From: Proteobacteria bacterium UBA2383
GTDB taxonomy: Bacteria > Pseudomonadota > Gammaproteobacteria > Competibacterales > Competibacteraceae
Reading direction: 5' to 3'
DNA length: 30,196 nucleotides
NCBI GenBank assembly: GCA_002343485.1
Contig: DDST01000043.1
Location: forward strand, 1-30,196
The translations under genes and the position numbers were made by a program. Shown in pieces: positions 1-8,134 of this stretch. How positions within the stretch are numbered: the stretch's first letter is position 1; every line of letters begins with the position of its first letter. A model generated the notes under the pieces. The model saw only the letters and a program-made list of their open reading frames with translations, was not told where the DNA came from and made no database searches.

Positions 1-19
1 CATCCAATTACCGACATGA

Positions 20-535
20 GCGTTACTTTTTCAACCAGTCCCGTATGTTCAAGGATATGCTGAAGCAGCGAGAGTAGTATTAGATAAATCGCCGTATGGC
101 AGCATGGTTCTATTCTCTGGCCAGCGAGATGGTTCATTTATCTTTAATATGCGAGCTATTGGAATTGAAAAAGAAAAAAATTTGAGCATTCTAAGAGCTG
201 ACAAGATTTTGTTAAATCTTTCGATTGAGCGATCACGTGGCTATAAGGATCGGGGTTTTAATGAAGATCAAATATACGATTTACTTAATCGTTATGCTGT
301 TCATTACGTAGTTGCACAAACTGATTTTTGGACAGATATTCCTTCGATGGCTGCGTTACAAAATTTGCTTCATGATTCAATGCGTTTTGAAGTAGTGCAA
401 GTTATTCCTGTAAAATCAAATTATAACACTGAGGATTATGAGATAGTTATATACCACAACCTTGGTAAAGTCGCAGCATCTCCAGAACCTTTGTCTTTAC
501 AAATGGTCGGAATTGGTCGTACATTCAGTAACTAA
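20..535 (+). CDS. C-terminal fragment of a probable membrane glycosyltransferase (GT-C/ArnT-like)
   Basis: The visible protein is a soluble C-terminal region with no membrane segment. The first ATG is at 104, but the frame codes sensibly from 20: the stretch PVPYVQGYAEAARVV, then GSMVLFSGQRDGSFIF and LRADKILL, resembles the periplasmic tail of polytopic lipid-linked-sugar glycosyltransferases. The link to that family rests on pattern memory, not an alignment. An in-frame TGA at 17-19 separates this part from whatever lies to the left, so the gene is either broken by a nonsense change or reads differently outside the window. Base composition is strikingly AT-rich (about one third G+C in the lines I counted, against well over half from 1700 on), which suggests a separate origin. 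Its TAA at 533-535 overlaps the next ATG by one base (TAATG), so the two are probably co-translated. If the family call is right, it could transfer the sugar made by the genes at 1695-5200. Confidence 0.5.
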   Translation, partial: ALLFQPVPYVQGYAEAARVVLDKSPYGSMVLFSGQRDGSFIFNMRAIGIEKEKNLSILRADKILLNLSIERSRGYKDRGFNEDQIYDLLNRYAVHYVVAQTDFWTDIPSMAALQNLLHDSMRFEVVQVIPVKSNYNTEDYEIVIYHNLGKVAASPEPLSLQMVGIGRTFSN

Positions 536-1698
536 TGAAAAACCTAACCACCATCCTCGAACAGGGCGAGGACCATGCTACTGAATTTAAAAGCGGTCGC
601 TTTCACAATGAAAGTTTAGCCAAGGAAATAGTCGCGTTCTCCAATGGTCATGGCGGGAGTGTTTTCATTGGTATTGAAGACGATGGCGTTGTCAGTGGCG
701 TCGATGACAAGGCTACGGAAGAACGGATCATCAATATTTGTCGGAATCTCGTTGAGCCTTCCGTGCTGCCGGAGATCATTTTCCATCGGCATGAAAGTGG
801 TAAAAAAGTGCTTGAAATTTCCATACCCAAAGGCTTGTTCAAGCCCTATAAAATTAAAGGACAAAATCGATTTTATGTACGAGTCGGTACGGTCTCTATC
901 GAACCCAGCCTACCAGAATTGATTCGTCTTTTACAATCAGGTGGACTTTACCATTTTGAAATCACTTCTTTGCCTGGCACGTCTCTTTCTGATCTTGATT
1001 TATTGCGCTTTCGTGAATACTGCCAGACATATCGAAAAGTAGAATTTGAAGAAGATGCTGCACGCCAGATTCTTCAAAATTGGCAATTGATGGATAGCCA
1101 TGAGCAGATGACTGTAGCAGGTGCACTTTTCTTTGCCTCGAATGCTGAACGGTTACTTCCCCAATGTGGTGTTCAGTTATTCCGTTTCATTGGATTAGAC
1201 AGCACTGGCGCGATTGTCGATCAGAAAGAACTTTCAGCGCCCATTCCTGAATCGATTAATGCCGCTATGAAATTTGTGCAATTTAATTCAGCGGTGCGCA
1301 GTATGTTTGTCGATGGCAACCCCCGCAGAATTGATCTGCCCGATTATGATTTTTTTGTGGTCCGTGAATTGATCACTAACGCCTTCTGTCATCGGGACTG
1401 GTCTATTTTCGGGCAAAAGATCCGGTTATCTCTGTTTGACGACCGGCTGGAGCTTTTCTCGCCTGGCGCACTACCTAACGCTTTGACCCTGGAAAATGCG
1501 CTGGCGGGCATTTCGTTTTATCGCAACCCGAATATTGCCCAGTTGTGTCGTGACTACGGACTGGTGGAAAAGGCCGGTCGCGGTTTGCAGAAAATCGTCG
1601 CTATTTGTAAACAACTGAGCCTGCCACAACCACAATTTCAATGTGGTAGCACTTTCATTAAAACGACGGTTTACAAAGCGAATAACCCTACTGCATGA
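535..1698 (+). CDS. AlbA_2 (Schlafen-type) domain / GHKL ATPase-like transcriptional regulator
   Basis: This 387-residue protein has the layout of the COG2865 'putative transcriptional regulator' family. An N-terminal AlbA_2 domain spans roughly residues 8-130, with the hallmark EFKSG near the start, SNGHGGSVFIGIEDDG and the FYVRVG strand. A C-terminal HATPase_c_4-like region spans about 270-380, with ELITNAFCHRDW (N-box), SPGALPNALT and GRGLQKI (G-box). Members are thought to bind nucleic acid; few have a proven role. Translation is coupled at both ends: its ATG overlaps the preceding TAA by one base, and its TGA overlaps the following ATG. G+C is intermediate, in the mid to high 40s per cent. 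The embedding suggests it was acquired with, or controls, the glycan genes, but such regulators are also common in mobile and defence islands. The family call is firm; the role is open. Confidence 0.85.
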   Translation: MKNLTTILEQGEDHATEFKSGRFHNESLAKEIVAFSNGHGGSVFIGIEDDGVVSGVDDKATEERIINICRNLVEPSVLPEIIFHRHESGKKVLEISIPKGLFKPYKIKGQNRFYVRVGTVSIEPSLPELIRLLQSGGLYHFEITSLPGTSLSDLDLLRFREYCQTYRKVEFEEDAARQILQNWQLMDSHEQMTVAGALFFASNAERLLPQCGVQLFRFIGLDSTGAIVDQKELSAPIPESINAAMKFVQFNSAVRSMFVDGNPRRIDLPDYDFFVVRELITNAFCHRDWSIFGQKIRLSLFDDRLELFSPGALPNALTLENALAGISFYRNPNIAQLCRDYGLVEKAGRGLQKIVAICKQLSLPQPQFQCGSTFIKTTVYKANNPTA

Positions 1699-3122
1699 AA
1701 ACCTCCGTTCCCCTGTGCATCGACCTTGACGGCACCCTGCTCAATTCCGACCTGCTGCTGGAATCGGCTTTGGCCCAACTCAAGCAGGCGCCGCTGTCCG
1801 TTCTAAACTGGCCGCGCTGGTTAATACAGAACAAGGCGAACCTCAAGGCGCAAATCGCTGAGCGGGTGGAACTGGATATCGCCACCCTACCCTACAACAC
1901 AAAATTATTGGCCTTTCTCCGGGTACAGAAGGCACAAGGACGGCGATTGGTACTGGTCACTGCCTCGCACCGGAAATTCGCCGAACCGATCGCTAAACAT
2001 CTCGGCCTGTTCGATGAAGTGCTGGCCACTGGCAGCGGCCGCAATCTCGCTGGTATACACAAGGCTGAGGTGCTGATGGAACGGTACGGTGAACACGGTT
2101 TCGACTACGCGGGCAACGCCGCAGTGGACGTAGCCGTTTGGCGGCACGCACGCCGCGCTATCGTGGTCAATGCCGGTTCATCAGTGATCAAACAAGCCCG
2201 TGCCGTCTGTGAGATCGAACAGATCTTCAACTCAAATAAAAAACCATGGCAGCACTGGGTCAAAGCCTTGCGGCTGTATCAATGGCTCAAAAACGGGCTG
2301 GTTTTTGTGCCGCTGGGCGCCGGTCATGTCTGGGATCAGCCGGACAAGCTGTTATTGGCGCTGCTGGCCTTTCTCAGCTTCGGATTGTGCGCTTCGAGCG
2401 TCTACCTGCTTAACGACCTGCTGGATCTCAGCGCCGACCGTCGCCATCCACGCAAATGCCACCGTCCGTTCGCGGCCGGTAAGCTACCCATCGCCCAAGG
2501 TATCGCTGCAATTCCATTACTCTTGATCACAGCGTTCGGCTTGAGTCTGCTGATTAATCCGGGGTTCACTGCCACGCTGACCACTTACTATATCTTCACC
2601 CTCGCCTATTCGCTGCGGCTCAAGCAGGTACTGATGCTCGACGCCATCGTGTTGGCTGGGCTGTACACCTTGCGGATCATCGCCGGCGCAGTTGCGGTAC
2701 ACATCGTACCTTCATTCTGGCTGCTGGCATTTTCGATGTTCTTGTTCCTGAGCTTGGCATTGATCAAGCGCTATGCCGAACTTTTAACCTTACAGGAACG
2801 AGGCGAGCTAAGCGCCCGGGGTCGAGGCTATCATGTTGATGATCTGGGCGTCCTGCAAAGTCTGGGTGGAGCCGCCGGTTATCTAGCGGTGCTGGTGCTA
2901 GCGCTGTACATTAACAGTGAAACCAGCCGAATGCTTTATGGCCAGCCGATGGTGATCTGGCTGCTTTGTCCGCTGCTGTTGTACTGGATTAGCAGAGCCT
3001 GGCTGGTCACTCATCGCGGCGAAATGCACGACGACCCGATCCTCTTTGCTTTAACCGATTCTCACAGCCGCTATGTGCTGCTGGCCTGCACGCTGATTTT
3101 TCTGGGTGCGATGCCAAAATGA
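1695..3122 (+). CDS. HAD phosphatase - UbiA prenyltransferase fusion (decaprenyl-phosphate phosphoribosyltransferase-like)
   Basis: Two enzymes are joined in 475 residues. Residues 1-175 are a HAD phosphatase: IDLDGT with D10 and D12, the TAS of motif II at 89-91, K123, and GNAAVD ending at D145. Residues 190-475 are a polytopic UbiA domain with the prenyl-diphosphate/metal motif NDLLDLSAD (N240, D241, D244, D248) followed by RRHPRKCHRPFAAG. That motif, the YSLRLKQ...LDA segment and KRYAEL match decaprenyl-phosphate 5-phosphoribosyltransferase (Rv3806c type) rather than ubiquinone or haem UbiA proteins. The expected reaction is PRPP + polyprenyl phosphate to polyprenyl-phospho-ribose-5-phosphate; the HAD half could then remove the 5-phosphate. 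It is an inner-membrane protein. Its ATG overlaps the previous TGA, and its TGA overlaps the next ATG (ATGA at 3119), so it is translationally coupled. Family certain; exact lipid and sugar inferred. Confidence 0.85.
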   Translation: MKTSVPLCIDLDGTLLNSDLLLESALAQLKQAPLSVLNWPRWLIQNKANLKAQIAERVELDIATLPYNTKLLAFLRVQKAQGRRLVLVTASHRKFAEPIAKHLGLFDEVLATGSGRNLAGIHKAEVLMERYGEHGFDYAGNAAVDVAVWRHARRAIVVNAGSSVIKQARAVCEIEQIFNSNKKPWQHWVKALRLYQWLKNGLVFVPLGAGHVWDQPDKLLLALLAFLSFGLCASSVYLLNDLLDLSADRRHPRKCHRPFAAGKLPIAQGIAAIPLLLITAFGLSLLINPGFTATLTTYYIFTLAYSLRLKQVLMLDAIVLAGLYTLRIIAGAVAVHIVPSFWLLAFSMFLFLSLALIKRYAELLTLQERGELSARGRGYHVDDLGVLQSLGGAAGYLAVLVLALYINSETSRMLYGQPMVIWLLCPLLLYWISRAWLVTHRGEMHDDPILFALTDSHSRYVLLACTLIFLGAMPK

Positions 3123-4441
3123 GCGCTGCTGCAACGAGTCGCGCACCCGGCAGTTGGGGCCACTATCCATCTTCCCATCCATACCAAATGGCCGCCTGCC
3201 GCAACCGGCAAGCACTGATCCTGCCAACGGACTCGCGATCCTGCCTGCCTTTTGGCAACGGCCGCAGCTACGGTGATGTTTGCCTAAACAATAATGGCAC
3301 ACTGCTATTGACACGAGGGTTGGACCGCTTCATCGCCTTTGATCCAGCTACGGGCATCCTGCAGGCGGAAGCCGGAGTATTGCTATCAGAGATTCTGACG
3401 CTGATCGTACCGCAGGGCTGGTTCTTGCCGGTGACCCCTGGCACCCAGTTCGTGACACTCGGCGGTGCAGTAGCGAATGATGTGCATGGCAAGAATCATC
3501 ATATTGCCGGCAGCTTCGGCTGCCAGATCCGCGCGTTTGAACTGCTGCGTTCCGATAACAGCCGGCGACTCTGCACGCCAGAACAGAATACCGGCTGGTT
3601 CCGCGCCACCGTTGGCGGACTGGGGCTGACCGGCCTGATCACCTGGGTCGAAATCCAATTACAGCGCATCGCCAATCCCTGGATCATTGCCGAAAATCGC
3701 CGCTTCGCCAGCCTAGATGAATTTCTGACACTCGACGCCGGCTATGAGACCCGCTATCCCTATATCGTCTCCTGGATCGACTGCGCCGCCACCGGCAAAA
3801 CCCTGGGCCGGGGCATCTACATGGCGGGAATGCACGCGCCGCCGGGTCTGCGGAAACCTCCACCGCCGGAACGCCGCGCCTTGACTGTACCGTTCACCCC
3901 GCCGGTGCCGCTCGTCAATCAACTGAGCGTGCCGTGGTTCAACCGGCTGTATTACCACCTGCCGCGCCCGGCGCGCGGGTTGACGCCCTATCAACCGTTC
4001 TTTTACCCATTGGACAATCTGTTAAACTGGAACCGGCTCTATGGGCGGCAGGGCTTTTTTCAATACCAGTGCGTTATCTCTCCTGCCGGAATCCGCGAGG
4101 CGCTACCTGAAATCCTGGCCCGTATCGCTGCCAGCGGTCAGGGTTCCATGTTGGCGGTATTGAAACGCTTTGGCACGAAAACTTCGGGCGGATTGCTCTC
4201 CTTCCCCCGGCCTGGTGTAACTCTGGCGCTGGATTTTCCCAACCGGGGACAGCCTACCCTCGATCTACTGGAACAGCTTGACGAGGTGACCCGGCAAGCG
4301 GGGGGCGCGGTCTATCCCGCCAAGGATGCCCGCATGAGCGGAGACAGTTTCCGCCAGTATTTCCCTCAATGGCAGGAATTCAGCCGCTATATCGATCCCG
4401 GTTTTTCCTCCAGTTTCTGGCGAAGGGTTATGGGTGATTGA
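3119..4441 (+). CDS. FAD-binding oxidase, DprE1-like (polyprenyl-phosphoryl-ribose 2'-oxidase)
   Basis: This 440-residue member of the vanillyl-alcohol-oxidase/PCMH flavoprotein fold starts in an ATGA overlap with the UbiA gene. FAD-binding motifs are PFGNGRSYGD (44-53) and DVHGKNHHIAGSFG (121-134), both close to mycobacterial DprE1. Near the C-terminus YPAKDARMSGDSF carries K402, the counterpart of the DprE1 active-site lysine K418, followed by a YFPQWQEF segment. DprE1 oxidises the 2'-OH of polyprenyl-phosphoryl-ribose to the keto form, which DprE2 reduces to arabinose. The SDR partner is the next gene. By remembered alignment, the cysteine attacked by benzothiazinones in M. tuberculosis (C387, in a CVDFP context) is alanine here (A370, in LALDFP). 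The other reading, a generic D-arabinono-lactone-type oxidase, is less likely given the neighbours. Homologues are known from rhizobial noe loci and pilin-arabinosylation loci. Confidence 0.85.
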   Translation: MSAAATSRAPGSWGHYPSSHPYQMAACRNRQALILPTDSRSCLPFGNGRSYGDVCLNNNGTLLLTRGLDRFIAFDPATGILQAEAGVLLSEILTLIVPQGWFLPVTPGTQFVTLGGAVANDVHGKNHHIAGSFGCQIRAFELLRSDNSRRLCTPEQNTGWFRATVGGLGLTGLITWVEIQLQRIANPWIIAENRRFASLDEFLTLDAGYETRYPYIVSWIDCAATGKTLGRGIYMAGMHAPPGLRKPPPPERRALTVPFTPPVPLVNQLSVPWFNRLYYHLPRPARGLTPYQPFFYPLDNLLNWNRLYGRQGFFQYQCVISPAGIREALPEILARIAASGQGSMLAVLKRFGTKTSGGLLSFPRPGVTLALDFPNRGQPTLDLLEQLDEVTRQAGGAVYPAKDARMSGDSFRQYFPQWQEFSRYIDPGFSSSFWRRVMGD

Positions 4442-4459
4442 ATTCTTGAGGAGAACAAC

Positions 4460-5200
4460 ATGCGCAATATCCTGATCATCGGCGCGACTTCAGCGATTGC
4501 TGAAGCCACTGCCCGTCGTTTTGCCGCCAGCGGCGCACGTTTCTATCTGGCCGGGCGCAACGTGGAACGGTTGGCAGCTATCGCCCGTGATCTGGAAATT
4601 CGTTCGGGTCAGCCGGTCGTGCAGGAAAGCCTTGATCTTGACGAACTGGACACACATCCGGCCTTGCTGGAGCGAGCCAGTCAGACGCTGGGCGGTATCG
4701 ACGTGGCGCTGATCGCCCACGGCACATTACCCGATCAACAGGCGTGCCAGCAGTCGGCCCCGTTAACGCTGGCAGCGATTCACACCAACGCGCTCAGTGT
4801 AATCAGCCTGGCAACACTGTTAGCTAATAGCTTTGAGACGCGCGGGCGCGGGACCCTGATTGCTATCAGTTCGGTTGCCGGCGACCGGGGCCGACAAAGC
4901 AATTATGTCTATGGCGCCGCCAAAGGCATGGTCAGCTTGTTCCTGCAAGGATTGCGCAACCGGCTTAGCCGCAAGGGCATCCAGGTGATTACCATCAAAC
5001 CCGGCTTTGTCGATACCCCAATGACGGCTGCTTTCGAGAAAAAAGGGTTCCTGTGGGCGCAACCCGATCACATCGCTCAAGGCATCACCGCTGCCGTCGA
5101 CCGTGGGCGCGATGAAGTTTACTTACCCTGGTTCTGGCGCTGGATTATGATGCTCATCGTCCATATCCCGGAAGGGATGTTTAAGCGGCTCAAATTATAG
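4460..5200 (+). CDS. Short-chain dehydrogenase/reductase, DprE2-like (keto-intermediate reductase)
   Basis: A classical SDR of 246 residues. The N-terminal cofactor loop is GATSAIAEATA (8-18), a DprE2-style variant of GxxxGxG, followed by LAGRN, where the arginine suits NADP(H), although cofactor choice is not proven. The catalytic set is S138 in ISSVAG and YGAAK (Y151, K155). The C-terminus ends in a hydrophobic helix, WRWIMMLIVHIPEGMF, as in mycobacterial DprE2, which may tie it to the membrane or to its partner. A good ribosome site, TTGAGGAGAAC, precedes the ATG. It lies 18 bases after the DprE1-like gene, in the same order as Rv3790-Rv3791. The inferred job is to reduce polyprenyl-phosphoryl-2-keto-erythro-pentofuranose to the D-arabinofuranose donor. 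The SDR family is certain; the substrate rests on context. Confidence 0.83.
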   Translation: MRNILIIGATSAIAEATARRFAASGARFYLAGRNVERLAAIARDLEIRSGQPVVQESLDLDELDTHPALLERASQTLGGIDVALIAHGTLPDQQACQQSAPLTLAAIHTNALSVISLATLLANSFETRGRGTLIAISSVAGDRGRQSNYVYGAAKGMVSLFLQGLRNRLSRKGIQVITIKPGFVDTPMTAAFEKKGFLWAQPDHIAQGITAAVDRGRDEVYLPWFWRWIMMLIVHIPEGMFKRLKL

Positions 5201-5227
5201 CCGCTCCATCGACCAGAGTCCCCTCTC

Positions 5228-6412
5228 CTGACTGCCCTACCGCTCTCCTGGTTACTGATTCTCGGTGCGTTAATTGCTTTTGCACCGATGTCGATTGACA
5301 TGTACCTGCCTGGCTTACCGGCGATTGCTGCCGATTTTGGCGTTGAGACGTCAGCCGCACAGTTTACCTTATCCAGCTTTTTCATTGGCTTGGCACTCGG
5401 TCAGGCGATTCACGGGCCGCTGGCTGATCGCTACGGACGCAAGCCGCCGCTCTATGCGGGGCTGGCGCTTTACGTGATTACCTCAATTGGCTGTGCACTA
5501 GCGCCAGACATGACTACGCTGACCGTGTTGCGCTTCGTTCAGGCTGTGGGCGGTTGTGCCGGGATTGTCATCGCTCGCGCAGTGGTGCGTGACCGTTGCG
5601 ACCCGCATACCGCAGCCCGCGTGTTTTCCCTGCTGATGCTCGTCATGGGGCTGGCGCCGATCCTTGCTCCGTTCATTGGCGGCTGGATTCTATGGTTCGC
5701 CGGCTGGCGAGCGATCTTTGCAGTACTGTCGATATTCGGGCTAGCCTGCCTGTTTGCAGTCTGGCGCTTTCTGCCGGAAACCCGCCCGGCAGACACCATC
5801 GCCAGTACTGGCATTGGCCCAGCACTACGTGTCTATAGCGAATTATTAGGTGACCGCCGCTTCATGGGCTATGTCCTCAGTGGCGGATTTGCCCATGCGG
5901 GAATGTTCGCCTACATCACCGGTTCACCGCATGTGTTTATCGAGGTCTATGGCGTGTCAGCGCAGAATTTCGGCTGGCTTTTCGGCCTCAACGCCTTGGG
6001 TTTGATCGCCAGTTCCCAAGTCAATCGCCGATTATTACGGCATCATTCCACGGACACCCTTCTGCGGCGCGCCAACCGCTCGACGGTGTTACTGGGGCTG
6101 GGGATGCTGATGATCGCGGCGAGTGGCTGGGGCGGCTTGCCGGTGCTGCTGATTCCGCTATTCGGCTACAGTATCAGCCTCGGGTTTACCGCACCGAACG
6201 CTATGGCCAATGCCTTGGCTCATCAGGGACAACGGGCGGGCAGCGCCTCGGCCTTGATCGGCGCATTGCAATTTGGTGTGGCGACCTTCGCCAGTATGCT
6301 AGTCGGATTGGCGGGCGGCGGTTCGGCGCTGCCGATGGCAGCGGTCATCGCCAGTTGCGGACTACTGGCCTACATGACCCATCGCATGCTGGTTGGTAAA
6401 GGCATGGTGTGA
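5228..6412 (+). CDS. MFS drug-resistance transporter, Bcr/CflA family
   Basis: A 12-helix-type major facilitator. SIDMYLPGLPAIAADFGV, the following QFTLSSFFIGLALGQ helix and motif A, GPLADRYGRKP, are typical of the Bcr/CflA proton-driven exporters. Start choice is a problem. The first ATG is 5288, but the frame stays open back to the TAG of the SDR gene, and the codons before 5288 encode LSWLLILGALIAFAP, a clear first membrane helix that the family needs. No ATG, GTG or TTG exists in that stretch. The best candidate is the CTG at 5228, with AGAG about ten bases upstream; I set the start there with low certainty. The gene converges on recO with only nine bases between the stops. The substrate is unknown; it may belong functionally to the upstream glycan genes or be unrelated. 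Confidence 0.8.
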   Translation: MTALPLSWLLILGALIAFAPMSIDMYLPGLPAIAADFGVETSAAQFTLSSFFIGLALGQAIHGPLADRYGRKPPLYAGLALYVITSIGCALAPDMTTLTVLRFVQAVGGCAGIVIARAVVRDRCDPHTAARVFSLLMLVMGLAPILAPFIGGWILWFAGWRAIFAVLSIFGLACLFAVWRFLPETRPADTIASTGIGPALRVYSELLGDRRFMGYVLSGGFAHAGMFAYITGSPHVFIEVYGVSAQNFGWLFGLNALGLIASSQVNRRLLRHHSTDTLLRRANRSTVLLGLGMLMIAASGWGGLPVLLIPLFGYSISLGFTAPNAMANALAHQGQRAGSASALIGALQFGVATFASMLVGLAGGGSALPMAAVIASCGLLAYMTHRMLVGKGMV

Positions 6413-6421
6413 GGATTCCGG

Positions 6422-7129
6422 CTACCCTTCCCGCTTGATTCGATACAGCTCCCGCGTCTTGAGTGCCCGGCCCTGAAGCTGCTCGGCCAACGCGGCGCGG
6501 GTCAGGCGTTTGACCTCCTTGAGCACCGCCGGGTCGTTCAACATCCCATCGCGCAGGGCCAGCAAGCTGCGACCGGAAATAGGCACGCCGGTTTGCGTTT
6601 GATCGACCATCAACGGTCCCTGGTCCAGCACGTAACGGTAATGCGCTTCGGCGGCAATTGGCATACCGCTCGCCACCTCGCGATCCAGACTCAACCCGTA
6701 GCCTAACTCTTCCAGCAACCGCTTCTCAAAGCGCCTTAATGGCGGCTCCTCATCTGCCACTATTGCCAGATCCGCTAAAAGAACCTCGTAGGCAGTAAAC
6801 AAACCCGGCTGTGCATCACGGCGTGGCAATAACCGCACTAGCAGCTCATTAATATAGAGTCCAGCTAGCGCCCGGTTGTGCAACAGGGGAACGGGTAATC
6901 CAGCTTCTTCACCGCCGCTCAGCGTCGCCAAATCACCATCGCCCGTCCAGGAAAGCAACAAAGGCGTGAATGATTGCAAAAGACCCTTCAACCGTGACCG
7001 AGGTGAAACTGCGCCACGCGCCACCAAACCTAGCCTCCCATGTTCGCGGGTAAATACCTCTAGCAGCAGGCTGCTATCGCGGTACGGGCGGCGATGCAGA
7101 ATAAAGGCTGGTTGCAGCAAGATGCGCAT
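6422..7129 (-). CDS. recO: DNA repair protein RecO
   Basis: A protein of 235 residues, the normal RecO length. The N-terminal OB-fold region opens with MRILLQPAFILHRRPYRDSS and continues LLEVFTREHGRLGLVARGA, the family's recognisable start; a helical region follows. RecO works with RecR to load RecA onto SSB-coated single-stranded DNA in the RecF pathway. The zinc-finger cysteines found in some RecO proteins are absent, which is usual for gammaproteobacterial forms. It is the last gene of the lepA-lepB-DUF4845-rnc-era-recO run, 60 bases after era, an order shared with Pseudomonas. There pdxJ normally follows; here a convergent transporter gene sits instead. Confidence 0.95.
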   Translation of the reverse strand: MRILLQPAFILHRRPYRDSSLLLEVFTREHGRLGLVARGAVSPRSRLKGLLQSFTPLLLSWTGDGDLATLSGGEEAGLPVPLLHNRALAGLYINELLVRLLPRRDAQPGLFTAYEVLLADLAIVADEEPPLRRFEKRLLEELGYGLSLDREVASGMPIAAEAHYRYVLDQGPLMVDQTQTGVPISGRSLLALRDGMLNDPAVLKEVKRLTRAALAEQLQGRALKTRELYRIKREG

Positions 7130-7189
7130 AAGGCAAGGAAATCTAGATTTTCTTGGACGAAAGACCCGGAAGGTTAGAAAGGGACGTGT

Positions 7190-8134
7190 TCAGGATATAC
7201 CCGGATCTCCGTAGCCCAGACTACGCAAGGCGCGCTCGTCATCGGACCAGCCTTCGCGGACTTTGACCCAGGTTTCCAAAAATACTTTACGGCCAAATAA
7301 CCGCTCCAGATCCTCGCGGGCCTGGCGGCCCACTTCCCGTAAGACAGCACCCTTCTCGCCAATAACAATACCCTTCTGACTGGCGCGTTCGACCCAGATC
7401 ACCGCATGAATACGGACTAACCGGCCTTCTTCGACAAACTGTTCAATCTCCACGGTCAGCGCATAGGGCAATTCCTCGCGCAGCAACCGGGTCAGCTTTT
7501 CGCGAATCAGTTCGGCAGCGAAGAAGCGTTCGCTAACCGTGGTGATCTGATCTTCTGGAAACAGGAAATCTTGCACCGGCAATAAGCCGGCTATCACTTG
7601 TTCTAGCGCATCTACATTGTCGCCATTGATCGCTGCCAATGGCACCACTTCGACAAACGCCCGCTTCTCAGCTATCTCTTGCAGGAATGGCAACAACCGC
7701 CGCTTGTCAGTGATCCAGTCTATTTTGTTGACTGCTAGGACCACCGGCCCTGTGAACTCGACCAACCGCTGCAGCACATCCTCGTCCTCTTCAGTCCAGC
7801 GCAGGGCTTCGATCAAGAACACCACCACATCCACATAGCCCAGTACGCTGGCTGCTGCCCGGTTCAGGTAACGGTTCATCGCCCGCCGGCCCTGGCGATG
7901 CAAGCCTGGAGTGTCTACGTAAATGATCTGTGCTTCCGGCAGGGTCTGGATACCCAGGATGACATGCCGGGTCGTTTGCGGCTTAGGAGCAGTAATGCTG
8001 ATTTTCTGCCCAATCAACTGGTTCAGCAATGTGGATTTGCCGACATTGGGCCGGCCCAGCAGCGCAACGTAGCCCGCATGGGACTCATTCTCCGCATCGG
8101 TTGCGGGGGATAAGAGTAGTGAGCGTGTTGTCAT
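7190..8134 (-). CDS. era: GTPase Era
   Basis: A 314-residue GTPase needed for 30S ribosome assembly through 16S rRNA 3'-end binding. The G1 loop GRPNVGKST is at 27-35, the switch II DTPG follows IIYV near residue 75, and NKID (G4) is near 136. A C-terminal KH RNA-binding domain covers roughly 210-290 (KGIVIGEKGAVLREVG is the GxxG-type core). A leader of about 20 residues before AGYVALLGRP is slightly longer than in E. coli. Its ATG overlaps the rnc stop by four bases (8131-8134), so it is translationally coupled to RNase III, as in most gammaproteobacteria. Confidence 0.97.
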   Translation of the reverse strand: MTTRSLLLSPATDAENESHAGYVALLGRPNVGKSTLLNQLIGQKISITAPKPQTTRHVILGIQTLPEAQIIYVDTPGLHRQGRRAMNRYLNRAAASVLGYVDVVVFLIEALRWTEEDEDVLQRLVEFTGPVVLAVNKIDWITDKRRLLPFLQEIAEKRAFVEVVPLAAINGDNVDALEQVIAGLLPVQDFLFPEDQITTVSERFFAAELIREKLTRLLREELPYALTVEIEQFVEEGRLVRIHAVIWVERASQKGIVIGEKGAVLREVGRQAREDLERLFGRKVFLETWVKVREGWSDDERALRSLGYGDPGIS

